Source: Pegoplata infirma
Lineage: Eukaryota > Arthropoda > Insecta > Diptera > Anthomyiidae
Direction of reading: 5' to 3'
DNA length: 64,000 nucleotides
Assembly: GCA_963921195.1 (NCBI GenBank)
Contig: OY992537.1
Span: 14,657,125-14,721,124, forward strand
Shown piece by piece: positions 10,938-22,585 of the stretch. Below the pieces are notes generated by a model that made no database searches, was not told the DNA's origin, and saw nothing but the letters and a program-made list of their open reading frames with translations. Made by a program: the position numbers and the translations under genes. Numbering within the stretch: position 1 is the first letter of the stretch; each line of letters opens with the position of its first letter.

Positions 10938-13083
10938 CGATTTCAGCTCAGATATATATATATATATGATTTCCTTTAACTCCTATTGGAGCATAGGGCG
11001 TCAAATATCAGATATCATATCTAAATAATAAAGATCACGCACCAAAGAGATATCATATCTAAATAATAAAGATCTCGCACAAACCAGATCACCAGATTTT
11101 ACCATCTTTTGACAATCTTCCTGAAATTTATTTAAAACGTCTAGCTTTAATTTACTCTTTAAAAGTTTTTTTTCTTATTTGCGCTTACTCGATCAAATTG
11201 AGTAACCAATCATTTTCGTTTATTTGAGAGCAAAGACCTAGTTCGTTTATCTAGTTCAATTTTACAAATGACATAATGAACAACATTTTTGAATTGAATT
11301 CAATGAACCACCGATCTAAAAAAAAAACACAGTGAAGAAATTTACATTAAACCGATTTGACGAAAAAAACTAAAAGGAATGAGCTAGGTCTAATTGTTCA
11401 GTGAAGACACAACTTTAATTCCAGCAAATATTAGTGTCCGACCGAATACACCTTTTTTGGCCGAAGCCGAATATTCGGCCAAATTTTCACTATTCGGCCA
11501 AACCGAAGCCGAAGCCGAATATTAAAAAAAAAAATGTTTTTAGTTACAAAAACACTTAATAAAATGTTTTTGTGGCTTACTAATGTGATTCAAAGTTAGT
11601 TAAGTGTGTTTTTCAACACGTGAGCACAAATATTATACAATTATTCGCTATTCGGCCTATTCGCCAAAATTGTGGCCGAAGCCGAATAGTGGCCGAATAG
11701 TGCTTTTTGGCCGAAGCCGAATATACGGTCGGACACTAGCAAATATACAAAGTAATGTCTCACCACTTTTAAAAAATATTACCCAATGGTGAAATTTCTT
11801 TTCCCAGACGACCTAATTATAATTTGTCGTTATTCTAATATTTAAAATGATTCATTTTAGATAATTTCATATTATTACGTATTTGTTTTTCCAATATGTG
11901 TGTTTGTTCCAATTCTCACTCTAGTTCAACCGATTTCAGCCCAGATATCATATCTAAATAATAAAGATCTTGCACAAACCAGATCACCAGATTTTACCAT
12001 CTTTTGACAATCTTCTTGAAATTTATTTAAAACGTCTGCATTTTATTTACTCTTTAAAAGTTTTTTGGCTTATTTGCGCTTACTCGATCAAATTGAGTGA
12101 CCAATCATTTTCGTTTATTTGAGATCAAAGATCTAGTTCGTTTATCTAGTTCAATTTTACAAATGACATAATGAACAGTTTTAGAATTGAACTGAAAGGA
12201 ATGAACTAAGTCTAATCGTCCAGTGAAATAAATAGTTCTTTTGAACTAGTTCGTTTATGAAACACACTACTCTAATTCCAGCAAAGATAAAAAATAATGT
12301 CTCGTTTCCCAATGGTGAAATTTATTCTCCCAGACGACCTAATTATAATTTGTCGTTATTCTAATATTTAAAATGATTCATTTTAGATAATTTCATATTA
12401 TTACGTATTTGTTTTTGCAATATGTGTGTTTGTTCCAATTCTTACGCTAGTTCAACCGATTTCAGCACAGATATCATATCTAAAAAATAAAGATCTCGCA
12501 CAAACCAGATATCATATCTAAATAATAAAGATCTCGCACAAACCAGATCACCAGATTTTACCATATTTTGACAATCTTTCTGAAATTTATTTAAAACGTC
12601 TAGCTTTAATTTTCTCTTTTAAAGTTTTTTGTCTTATTTGCGCTTACTCGATCAAATTGAGTCACCAATCATTTTCGTTTATTTTAGATCAACGACCTAG
12701 TTCGTTTATCTAGTTCAATTTTACAAATGAACAGAATTTTAGAATTGAACAGAATAAACCACCGAACTTAAAAAACACAGTGAATAAATTACCATTAAAC
12801 CCATTTGACGAAAAAAACTAAAAGGAATGAACTAAGTCTAATCGTTTCAGTGAGATAAATAGTTCATTTGAACTAGTTCGTTCATGAAAGACACAATTCT
12901 AATTCCAGCAAAGATAAAAAATAATGTCTCGTTTCCCAATGGTGAAATTTTCTTCTCCCAGACGACCTAATTATAATTTGTCGTTATTCTAATATTTAAA
13001 ATGATTCATTTTAGATAATTTCATATTATTATGTATTTGTTTTTCCAATATGTGTGTTTGTTCCAATTCTCACTCTAGTTCAA
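10938..13083 (+). repeat. Three tandem copies of a 520-690-bp unit
   Basis: Units begin CACCGATTTCAGCTCAG (10938), CAACCGATTTCAGCCCAG (11929) and CAACCGATTTCAGCACAG (12448). Each runs through TCATATCTAAATAATAAAG, CCAGATCACCAGATTTTACC, GCGCTTACTCGATCAAATTG and CAGACGACCTAATTATAATT, and ends TTCCAATTCTCACTCTAGTT. The first unit is longer because it holds the hAT element at 11432. Units 1 and 3 also duplicate a 40-bp AGATATCATATCTAAATAA segment. Identity is high (about 90% by eye), suggesting recent duplication. Confidence 0.85.
11432..11738. mobile_element. hAT miniature element with GGCCGAAGCCGAA words
   Basis: The 307-bp element starts TAGTGTCCGACCGAATA and ends TATACGGTCGGACACTA. It is flanked by an exact GCAAATAT duplication (11424-11431 and 11739-11746). 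The sister units of the tandem array lack it, which confirms insertion. The interior repeats GGCCGAAGCCGAATATTCGG in both orientations and is GC-rich against its surroundings. A related fragment with GTCCGACCGAAACC lies near 22317. Confidence 0.85.
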
Positions 13084-13560
13084 ATAACTCATTTATGTAT
13101 GGGAAAAACAGACAACAACATTTATGGTACAATTTGAAATTATTTTATTTCAATATTTATGATATTCTTATAAGAGATAAATAATTGTGTAAACATTACA
13201 ATATCAACAATGTTGTTGTTTTTTTTTAATAAACTTGCAACTATTTCGATGTTAGTTTTTACTTGTTCCATACATAATTTCGGTCGAATGCTCCGTTCGC
13301 TGGATCGGCCGGTCGGTTGTTGTGGTATTTTTTTTTGTTCACTTTTATTGTGTACATAATATATATTTTTTTATTGAAGTTTTTTTTTCTCTTTTTAAGC
13401 AACTAATTTCTTAGAATACTGAAAGCGCGGGTGTTATAACGTCTAATATAAACTCTAAACATTTTCATTTTTTATAAAGAGGGTGTTACCGGCAGAGTAG
13501 TCGAAAGAATGTAAAAAGAAGAAAATGTAAATCTTCAATAGAAATGGTTTTGAACCTGTT
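13084..13560. other. Spacer, no gene recognised
   Basis: The stretch is AT-rich with one GC-richer patch (TTTCGGTCGAATGCTCCGTT followed by CGCTGGATCGGCCGGTCGG near 13280-13315). This may be single-copy host sequence. No splice, coding or RNA signal could be supported. Confidence 0.4.
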
Positions 13561-13565
13561 CACAC

Positions 13566-13880
13566 AATTTAGTTCATTTTCTACACAGTTTTGATCACTA
13601 TCTACAAAGTTTAGTTCATATTCTACACAATTTAGTTCACATTCTGCACAAATTAGTTCACATTCTACACAATTTGGTTTACATTCTACACAGTTTGGTT
13701 TACATTCTATACAATTTAGTTCACATTCTACCCACTTTAGTTCACATTCTACACAATTAAATCCACATTCTACACAATTTAGTCTACATACTACATAATT
13801 TAGTTCACATTCTACATAATTAAGTTTACATTCTACATAATTTAGTTCAAATTCTACGCAATTTAGTTCACATTCTATGT
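13566..13880 (+). repeat. 21-bp minisatellite (TTTAGTTCACATTCTACACA type)
   Basis: About 15 tandem units of TTTAGTTCACATTCTACACA plus A, with substitutions such as TTTGGTTTACATTC and AATTAAATCCACATTC. The array ends at TTCTATGTGTATTTT near 13880, where a LINE relic begins. Confidence 0.85.
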
Positions 13881-14265
13881 GTATTTTTTATAAGTCAACT
13901 AGATTACCGCCTATCCTTTGGACACCAGACCAGTGTTGCGTATTTCGGGCCGAGATCATGACCATAAAACGGGCCCCGGATTGGATAGAGATCATTCAGG
14001 AATAGCTGTATTTTCACCGACATCCAAGTGTCTATTAAACCCCTGATGGGTGAGACTACTACATCTAGAATTGACCAAGTAGGCCGGGTGTGTCTTAATG
14101 AGATTAACCAATCTAGAGCTCATCTGTGTGCCTCGACACATGGGTGTAAATGGCAACTGTGTTGCTGATGAATTATCCAGACAGGGGACGACTCTTCATT
14201 CTAATGAGATCGATCATACGCCTGGCATCGCGCTCTGTGCGAGTAAGCATTACCAGAGCTTCGAA
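13881..14265 (+). pseudogene. Non-LTR retrotransposon RNase H relic
   Basis: One plus frame gives ICVPRHMGVNGNCVADELSR, then QGTTLHSNEIDHTPGIALC. This matches the last RNase H block and linker of Jockey/R1-type elements (WVPGHxGxxGNxxADELARQG). Stops lie upstream. The frame is cut by the GAATGCATTC array that follows, and the downstream part of the same protein reappears at about 14990. Confidence 0.75.
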
Positions 14266-14990
14266 GAATGAAATCCTTTTCGAATAATTTCTCAAAAAAA
14301 TCCATTCAATTTTCAAAGTCAGTGAATGCATTCGATTTCATAAATCAACATTGAATGCAGTCCTTGGAATTCATTCGATTGAATGGAAAAAAATGAATGC
14401 ATTCGATTTCTTGTTCACTCGATTTAGAAAAATCGAATGCATTAAATTTTTTATCATTCCACTGCGAATGCAGTCAATTTCTTAAATAGATAGACCAAAA
14501 CGGATCCAAATTTTGGTCCATAGTATCGCCGACTCTCTTTACATACGATGACCCTAATGGGCTCTAATTTTGAATCCAAAAATATTGGTGTTCCTGAAAA
14601 TTTTAAAAATGCACATATTAACTGCCTACACGACAAAAAGTGTAAGGAGTGTTGTCGATACTATGGACAAAAGATTGGTTAGTTTTTTTTTTAAGTTTTC
14701 TATGCAATTAATGAATAACCCATTCGATTTTTCAAATTGAATGAAAAGAAAATCGATTGCATTCGCAAGTGAATGCATTCGATTTTTAAAAGTCGAATGA
14801 AAAAAAAATCGAATGCATTCGATTTTTGAAAGTCGAATGAAAAATAAATCGAATGCATTCGATATTTATAAATCGAATGATTCTAAAGTGAATTCATTCA
14901 ATTCGCTAAAATGTGATTGGGGAATGCAATCACTAAATTTTCATTCAGAATGCCAAATCGAATTAAGGAATGAAATCCTTCGAAAGTCTG
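14266..14990. repeat. GAATGCATTCGATTT palindromic array inside a LINE relic
   Basis: The stretch repeats GAATGCATTCGATTTTT and AAGTCGAATGAAAAAAAATC in both orientations, so it can fold extensively. In the middle (14490-14690) sits a fragment like the type C element, with GGTCCATAGTATCGCCGAC and a mirrored GTCGATACTATGGACAAAAG. It lies between the RNase H and Cys-His parts of one LINE, so it arrived by insertion or local expansion. Outer boundaries share AATGAAATCCTT. Confidence 0.75.
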
Positions 14991-15425
14991 AGCATTACAT
15001 ATCGCCAACGACAGGTGGCAAAGTGAGCCTAGTGCTCGCAAAGTGCTCTATAATGAGAATAGTGTGGCCGTCATATGAGTGCTGGCGTACGGATCATTCA
15101 ACTGCCTTGGAACTAGCTACGCAACCTGGTTGCAGCCGTTACGGGCACAGTGAAAGCTTCGAAGCACACGCCAGTAAAATGGGAATCCCCCTCAACTACT
15201 TTTGTGGCGGCTGTCAGAACGTGGAGGAGGAAGATACGGCATCGCACTTTCTCTGTAAATTTTCACTTTGTCTGTAAACGCCCAACAGGGAGCGGAACAT
15301 TTAGGCAGCCCTATACTGGCGGACTTAACCTGATTATCTGGTATGAACGTCAGTAGGATAAACTGGTTTATCCCAGTGAGGCCACTTGAGCATTCCTTCC
15401 TATCTCTTCCTTTCTTCTTATTATC
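14990..15425 (+). pseudogene. Non-LTR retrotransposon C-terminal Cys-His region and 3' UTR
   Basis: The open frame reads HASKMGIPLNYFCGGCQNVE, then EEDTASHFLCKFSLC, followed by a stop. The pattern H...C..C...E-E-T..H.LC...C is the Cys-His tail after RNase H in Jockey/LOA/R1-type elements. It continues the relic at 13881. An apparent start codon at 14813 lies in the preceding repeat and is not a real start. The 3' UTR includes TATCCCAGTGAGGCCACTTG. A subtype B HINE follows at 15430. Confidence 0.75.
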
Positions 15426-15429
15426 TTCA

Positions 15430-16401
15430 TTATCCCTCCAACCACAGTATGGGGGTATACTCACTTTGTCATTCCGCATCGAAATATCGGTCTAGGATTC
15501 CATAAAGTATATATGTTTTTGATCAGTGATCGATTTTAAGCAGGGTTGGCAACCGATACCCACCTAGAATAACGGTATTTGGCTACTGTAAAACCAATAA
15601 AGATATAGACATTTTCAAAAGCGATTATGAAAGCTGATGATACTTCTAATATTTTAAATGTGTCACTTCGTGTTTCTACCGGTTCGTTTTCGAAATATAG
15701 GTCAATACCTTTATAATACCGTTTGAAACGGTTTTATAACGGTATTGGCCTATATAACTAAAACGAAACGGTAGAAACACGAAGTGACACATTTAAAATA
15801 TTAGAAATTTCATCAGCATTCATAATCGCTTTTGAAAATGTCCATATCTTTATTGGTTGTGGTACAATAGCCAAATACCGTTATTCTAGGTGGGTATCGG
15901 TTGCCAACCCTGATTTTAAGACATTCTAGCGATGTCCGTCCGTCTGTCCGTCTGTAGAGGACACGATACAGTCCAAAATAAAAGAGCTAGACTTCCGAAG
16001 CTTGGCACGAATATGTTAAGTTCGGAAATGGGCAAAATCGTACCAAGGGGAAAAAGTTCCCCCTTAGAGTTTTGTTAAGCAAATGCAACTTTTTTGTGTC
16101 AGAAGAAGTTCAAATCCTGGATGTGGACCCAGCGGATAAAAAAATGAAAAAAAAGTTTGCCCCGCCCCCTTTTGTGGGCGTGGATAAAAAAAAGTATTTT
16201 AATAATGATTATTTGTTTAAGTAATTGCAAGCATCATAATAAATCCATTTACCTTCAGTAAGGGGGCAATGTGTCCCCCAAAGTCTCCCACCAAAACCCC
16301 CCTCCCAAAAAAAACGCCCCTTGATTTTTTTTTAAATTTTTTACACGTTTTGGAGGGTACAATAGATTCGGCACCGTCGAATTTAACACTCTCACTTGTT
16401 T
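15430..16401 (+). mobile_element. HINE / mini-me-like element, subtype B, copy 1
   Basis: Starts ATCCCTCCAACCACAGTATG, followed by GGGGTATACTCACTTTGTC. It contains the core CCATAAAGTATATATG...GATCGATTTTAAG, which continues after the insert as ACATTCTAGCGATGTCCGTC plus a GTCY run. It ends GATTCGGCACCGTCGAAT (hairpin), then TTAACACTCTCACTTGTTT. The subtype occurs at least six times here. It has no protein coding. The core is split by the palindromic hAT element at 15541. Confidence 0.8.
15541..15912. mobile_element. Fully palindromic hAT miniature element
   Basis: The 372-bp element starts CAGGGTTGGCAACCGATACC and ends with its inverse. The two halves pair almost completely about a centre near 15727 (CGTTTGAAACGGTTTTATAA). 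The exact 8-bp duplication is ATTTTAAG at 15533-15540 and 15913-15920, which fits other subtype B copies as the empty site. CAGGG ends plus 8 bp indicate hAT. Arms of about 180 bp at roughly 90% identity suggest a young insertion and would give a hairpin RNA if transcribed. Confidence 0.92.
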
Positions 16402-18800
16402 TCCTTTCATTTTTTTTATAGACAACACAACGGGACCACGTTTATCAAAGTACCCATGTCAGCTGACCAATTGGGCGGCTGCCTGCTTATCTAACCTAAT
16501 CTTAATTGAAACGGCAAGCGTTTTTACGTCATAGTTTTTAAAAATTTTTCCTTTTTTTATAATTTTGATTTGCAGTCAGGTTTTTTTTTTTATAAATTTC
16601 AAAATTAATTCCCTTATTGCACCACCCTGTAGATTTATTTTTCTCATACATACACACCCACCACAACATTTTTTTTTGTTTAAAATTTGTTATTTTTTTA
16701 ATTTTTTTTGGGTCGAAATCTTCAATTAGTCCATTTATTGTTAATGTCTGCTTATTAGAATATTATTTTTTTTGTTTTGCCTAAAAAAACGTGACGTCAA
16801 ATTATAATTGAAATAATTACTTTATAAGGAAATGTTTTCATTACTTCCCTGTTTCAATTTTTTTCTTTTCGATATATGAAAAAAACAATACTCGAAAAGA
16901 AATTGATTCAAATATATGTCATCAGATTAGTCTCATTTATAGCATTGTTTACTTTACTCAAAATAATAATAAAGTATTTCAAAAATAATTTAAAATTTAA
17001 CAAACAGAATCAGTAAAAAATACAGAAATTCAGTAAAATTTCAGAATTTTAGTTATTTTTTAAAACTGATTGCTAGTGAATTTTAAAAGTTTGCTAATTT
17101 TAATTGAAAGTCGACAAAAACTTTTTAACTCAAAGAACAAACTTTTTCTGTTTTAAAATCCCTGAGGATGGTTAACGATGATTGACCAAAATATCGGAAA
17201 TTAACCTAAAAATTGTTAGTTAAAAATTGAAAAAAATTTATTTAACAATATTTTTTTCTAAATTCATGACCTTAAGGCAAACAAAATCAACCACAAACAA
17301 CATCACAGGTCAACATTATCTAAATTCTTTTAACAGTCGATTCACATATTTTTTGACGTTTTTGTTTTGAGTGTAAATATGTGTAAAATTACACATTTAG
17401 TAATAAAGGTAGAGATCGCATTTACAGATAAATATCTTAAATTTGAAAAAAATTAACAAAATGTCTCAAAAATTGTGCAACAAAAGTTAAAAAAATTTCT
17501 TAAATTTTTGCGTAGATTTTCCCCTCAAACTTTAAACTGAAATTTTATACCACAGCGCCCTCTAGCGGTGACACGGTGTTTAAATTTCAATAAAAAAGGT
17601 TGAAAATTAAACATAAAATGTTAAAAATTAAGCATTTTTTTTAATTTAATCAATAAAGTTCGTATTTTAATTTTAAATCTATTCTTATTTTCGTTTTAGG
17701 TAATAACGCTTCTTGAAATGTTTTCCGTATGGAGGGTTAGGTCTTCAAAATATATTGAAACTAGTCCCAAAAGGTAAGAATTTTAACCCACCCACTTAAA
17801 TAAATTTGACGAGCACTTTCACCCTTTTGAAAGTTGTTTTAAGTCCAACACGATAAAAAATTTGTTGGACACTAAAACGTTTCATGTGGTTAAAACAAGT
17901 CAGTGATGAAATTTCCCCTGATTTCGTACCAATTAACATTTCTTAATATTTTTGCATTAATTTTTTTTATTGTTTACCACCCAAAAGCACCAATTGCTAT
18001 AAATAAATTAAATTAATTTATAAAAATAAATTTTAGTCCAATAAAATCTCGAAAACACAAGAAGAAACATAAAAAAACATCATAAATATTTTCCAATTAA
18101 TTCAGTAGCAAATCAAAAGCAACATCTTTATAAACGCCAAATAAAATGAAACGTCAATAAATGTCAAATATTATTAAAGCAGGCCATAAATCGTTAAACG
18201 AAAAGACGCGACGACTCACAAACATACAACAAATAACACCATTAAATTTATAAAATTAAAGTTGACGAGGTTAAATGGTAGGGAATCACAACAAGGTGAC
18301 TATAAACAACAAAAAATCACCAGCACAGAACCGAACAGAGATCGATCGTTCGACCAACACACAAAAATTTTTTGAACAAAAACTAAGTGAGGGAATGAAT
18401 TATAAATAACACCTGCTTGCTGGGGACTAACTGAATGCCTGGCTGACTTGACGGGTTGCCATTAATGTGTATTATGTGCAGTAGAGTCGTCTCTACTCAC
18501 GAACTGTCAATTTATGTCATTTAGTTCATATAAAATTACGAATTATGCAATGAAGGGTCAATCTTTTGGTAGTGGTGGATTTTGAAATAAAAATCGTTTT
18601 ATTTTGAGTTTCGTTTCAAAAGGGTTGAAAAACCAAATAAAAGTGTTTTTATCTAAAACAGACATCAAGCAAAGTAAATTATGTAGACCTTAAATCGAAA
18701 TTGAACATAAAAGAATTTGAAACAAGTAAATCTTTTTATGTATAAACCCTAAGAAAATTAATCAGAGTGTTTGTGAAATTCCTTTGGAATTATTTATGTA
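16402..18800. other. Long AT-rich stretch, possible CACTCAAAA-type element
   Basis: No gene recognised. A candidate element runs from TACTCAAAATAATAATAAAG at 16955 to TTTTGTTTTGAGTG at 17373 followed by TA. The left flank is TT, so the ends are only tentative. CAGCGCCCTCTAGCGGTGAC near 17549 is an isolated GC-rich motif. The part at 18290-18500 (ACCGAACAGAGATCGATCGT and GCCTGGCTGACTTGACGGG) is not repeated here and may be host single-copy DNA. Confidence 0.45.
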
Positions 18801-18804
18801 GGTT

Positions 18805-18905
18805 AGGTTAGGTTGGATGGGCGTTCGCCAATTTGGCGAATTAACTCGGAGGCCATAAGGACCATTGTGATTCCCTTAAAGTTGTTTCCTTACTCCCCTC
18901 TGATG
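18805..18905 (-). mobile_element. Non-LTR retrotransposon 3' tail
   Basis: GGTTAGGTTAGGTTGGATGG followed by AACTCGGAGGCCATAAGGAC and CATTGTGATTCCC is the inverse of the LINE tail at 1965-2015. Only the last 100 bases are present, the usual outcome of 5' truncation. The terminal (CCTAA)n-like run is part of the element's tail, not telomeric DNA. Confidence 0.6.
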
Positions 18906-19081
18906 TACAAAATTTAATTATTAATTTATGTAAATTTACATTATGTAATTTTTTACATTTTTGAAAAAATACTAGCTGAAGCGCCTGACGTTGCCCTGGT
19001 CGACTTAGATATGAACATCTAAATAGTTTTCCCCAGCGCCACCTATCGGTTGCATTTATACATGCACAGTTTTCTCATAAC

Positions 19082-19155
19082 GAAGGTTGTAAGTGGCTGC
19101 TGACGTTTTACGTCAACACACGTAGACTCTGAGGTCCATTGTGATTCTCATAACG
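19082..19155 (-). mobile_element. Second LINE 3' tail
   Basis: AAGGTTGTAAGTGGCTGCTG, then ACGTTTTACGTCAACACACG, then TAGACTCTGAGGTCCATTGT is the inverse of the 3' end at 22979-23040. It is preceded by TACTAGCTGAAGCGCCTGAC near 18971, another short conserved-looking motif of unknown class. Confidence 0.5.
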
Positions 19156-19522
19156 AAACATACATACATTCTGAAATTCCGTAAAATTTCATTGAAATAA
19201 AGAATTTTGTAATTACTCTATTGGCAAACACTTAGTGATGCCAACCTAATGATATTGATTATGTGTGAAGCGATTTTTCCCATTCCATTTACGCTTTTTA
19301 GCTGTAGTCGTAACGCACTAAATTGCACAGCCAAAAAAAATAATTTTATCGTATTTTGACCCCCTGACCTCAATTTTGCCGTAAAAAAAAACTATCGTAA
19401 GTTTTCCTGTTCAAGGAATTTCCCCCAAAGTGAGTATTTTTGCGTTTGGCAAAATTCGTGATAGTTCGGGTTTAATTCGTATTTTCCCGCAAGGCCTAAT
19501 TTTTTCATAAGGTGGCAACCGT

Positions 19523-22216
19523 TTTTATACCCTACATCACTCTGTGGTACAGGGTATAATGACTTTGTGCTGATGTTTGTAACTACCCGAAATATTGGTC
19601 CTAGACCCACTTTTAAGTATACCGATCGACTCAGAATAACTTTTTAAGTCATTCTAGCGATGTCCGTCCGTCCATCCATGTAAACGTTGTAAACACGATA
19701 CAGGTCGCAAGTATGAATCGATTTGGTTGAAATTTGAAACTTAAGCTTCATTTGACCCAAGGACAAAGCCTATTGAAATTGGGATAAATCGGTCCATGCT
19801 TAGACCTAGCCCCCATACAAAGGTCCGCTTTAATTCGGCTCAATTGGCTCTAATGACCGTATTATAATAGGTATCCTTTCGAAATTTGGCAGGTAAACGT
19901 GTTTTGTATTTAATAATTAACATTCCGAATTTCAGAGGAATCGGACCAGTTCTTCTTGTAGCCCCCATACAAACCACCTTCCCGATATTCATATAAAGCT
20001 CTCAAATTTCATGAAAATAGAAAATATTTTAAAATTTTGTTTGTATGTTTTTACTTTAATAACCTAATGATTATAATCGGACCATTTTTGGACTTAGGCC
20101 CCATAAAAAATTTCGCCCGATATTTAGTTAAAGAGTAAATCCATATCAACATAGCAAAAAAAATTGAATTTTTGACGTCCATCGACCCAAATTTCATGAA
20201 ACTCGGTATATATGTTGGGACTTACTCAACTTATGCTCAAACAAAATTTAAGACTTTTGACTTCCGTAGTTTTGGAAATATGACGTTTCAAAAGTCAAGA
20301 AAATCTTTTAAAAGGTAAATTACAAATATTTATATCTCGAAAAGTATTTGAGGTATATCACTCCCAGATAGCTTTTTTTAAAGGCAAAATCATCACCTTT
20401 AAAATATCATTTTGCAACAATTTTTATTTTGGGATCTTTTTTGTGTTTCTGCTCAATTCGCGATTCGCAAAAACATATCAAAAAAAGCGACATTTTTAAA
20501 AATCTGAAAAAAATATATGTTAAAGGTGTGAGTCCTAGCTACAAGCTTTAAAAATTTCGCGTTGGTGAACGTACTAAGTCCAGAGATATTAATAAAAATG
20601 TCTTGACAAGTAGGATTTTTTTTTTAAATCTCATGAATATTTAATTACTATTTTTGAATATTTTTGCAAATACATAAAATAAAACGGTGAAAAAGTAAAG
20701 TTGATGGCACACACGAGTACTACACATGAATATATTGTAACATAACTTTTTATCGATTACACTACTTAACAAAAGTCAACTTTTTTTTGCAGAGACTTCT
20801 AGAACACATTTTGAAAAGTATTTGGCCTACACGAATCTGTCATCATAAACATTTTATCAAATTGTCTTCTGGACATATAGGCCTATTTTACAGACTAAAC
20901 CCTCAAACCCAAGAAAGAAACGTAATAATAAATGTTTAACACTGACATACCTCATATTATTTGTTCGTTTAATATTTTTGTATGCTTCAGCTGCAAAAAC
21001 TAAATGGGCAAATCACGAGAACGCGATTACATAAAAATGACAATGGCGTTTAGTGGATTCACGTTAAAGAGGGCAAACGACTTAAGAAAATGTTTTTTAA
21101 ACAATGAAAATTAAAAAAATAAAAATATTAGGGAACAAAGTATATGCAAATAATATTTGCAAATTTTGCTCAAAATTTAGATTTTTTTTGCACATATATT
21201 TGTATAAACTCAATGAATTTTGAAATAATATGCATTTTTAATAATTTTTCCAATATAAAGTCATTCGTTGTTTTTTATGGGCAGGGACCGCAAAAAAGGT
21301 CTTTTCTCGAAAAGGCGACTTGATAAAATTTTTATGATGACAGATTCGTGTTAAAGAGACCAAAATACTTTAGCAAATGTAATCTAAGAGTCTGTGCAAA
21401 ATAAGTTAATTTTTGTAGAGTAGTGTAATTGATAAATATTCATGTTATATTGCAGCTATGTGTAGTACCCATATGTAACATTAACTTTACTTTTTTCACC
21501 GTTTTATTATGTGTATTTGCAAAAATATTCAAAAATTAAAATTTAATATTCATCAAATTTGATAAAAATTTACTACTTGGCAACACATTTTTACTCATAT
21601 CTCTGGTCTTAATACGTTCACCAACTCAAAATTTATACAGCTTGTAGCTAAGATAGTAGCCAATAACATATATTTTTTTCAGATTTTTAAAAATGTCGCT
21701 TTTTCAGATATATTTTCGCGAATCGCGAATTTTGCAGAAATAAAAAAAATTCCCAAAATAAAAATTTTTGCAAAATGTTATTTGAAAGGTCATGATTTTG
21801 CCTTTAAAACAAGCTTTCAGGGAGTAATATAGCTCAAATACTTTTGAAGATATAAATGTTTATATTTCATCCTTTAAAAGATTTTCTTGACTTTTGACAC
21901 GCCATATTTCTGGAACCACGAATGTTAAAGGTCTTAAATTTTGTCTGAGTATAAGTCTTATAAGTCCCAACATATACACAAAGTTTCATCAAATTCGGAG
22001 ACATCGAAGGAAATCAGGGGTTCATGTTGAAAAATTTTAACTCTAAAGCGGTTTATTGGCAACAAATAGATGCTTATTTCACTCAAATTAGGTTTTCGAT
22101 TGTTTTTTACACTTATTAAAGATTTGACAAAAGATAGATACAATCGGTCCATGTTTGAACTTGGGATCCATTTTCCGGGAAACACTGGTGACCGACTGTA
22201 ATTTTCTTACTTGTTT
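19523..22216 (+). mobile_element. HINE subtype A, copy 2, split by a foldback element
   Basis: Starts TATACCCTACATCACTCTGT and parallels the 7072 copy through GATGTCCGTCCGTCCATCCA, CATACAAAGGTCCGC and CCCGATATTTAGTTAAAG. It resumes at 22044 with TAAAGCGGTTTATTGGCAAC and ends CTTACTTGTTT. Without the insert it would be about 780 bp, like copy 1. Confidence 0.8.
20134..22043. mobile_element. 1.9-kb foldback element with ~700-bp arms
   Basis: Arms at about 20134-20880 and 21330-22043 are inverted copies. Paired landmarks are TATATGTTGGGACTTACTCA with TAAGTCCCAACATATACAC, AGCGACATTTTTAAAAATC with its inverse, and AATCTGTCATCATAAACATT with its inverse. The flanks show a 5-bp TAAAG duplication, and copy 1 of the host HINE gives the empty site AGTTAAAGCGG. 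The loop (about 20890-21320) is non-coding. Transposase class is unknown. Confidence 0.85.
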
Positions 22217-22299
22217 AAATTTGAGATTGGGCAGCTTAAACAAAACAAATAACTCTTATTTTCCTCCCCTCATTTCCATATGCAAGTTTCAGGATAATT

Positions 22300-22585
22300 G
22301 GTGGGCGTAGAGTCCGACCGAAACCAGTTTTTCGAGGTCGAACCGAAACCGGACCGAATATGTCCAAAAGGACACATTCGGCCGAAACCGAAACTTAAAA
22401 AAAAATTACCACCTGTCATGAATAAAATCATTATTGACCGATTTTAATTAGATGAAAGAACAACAGACATGATCAAAATGATTCACTTACGGACTGTTGA
22501 ACTAGGTCTTTTATCTGAATTGAACGAAAATGAGCGCTTACTCAATTGAACGATTAAGCACAAGTTTACTAATTAAAGTTGGGCA
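22300..22585. other. Decayed GTCCGACCGAAACC and tandem-unit-like fragments
   Basis: GAGTCCGACCGAAACC and CATTCGGCCGAAACCGAAAC echo the hAT element at 11432. GAACGAAAATGAGCGCTTAC and TCAATTGAACG echo, inverted, the 10938-13083 tandem unit. No ends were found. Confidence 0.4.

Noticed and set aside
18805..18830. GGTTAGGTTAGG as telomere-like repeat
   Set aside because: It is the inverse of a LINE 3' tail ending CCAACCTAACC, seen also at about 2010; dipterans lack that telomeric repeat.
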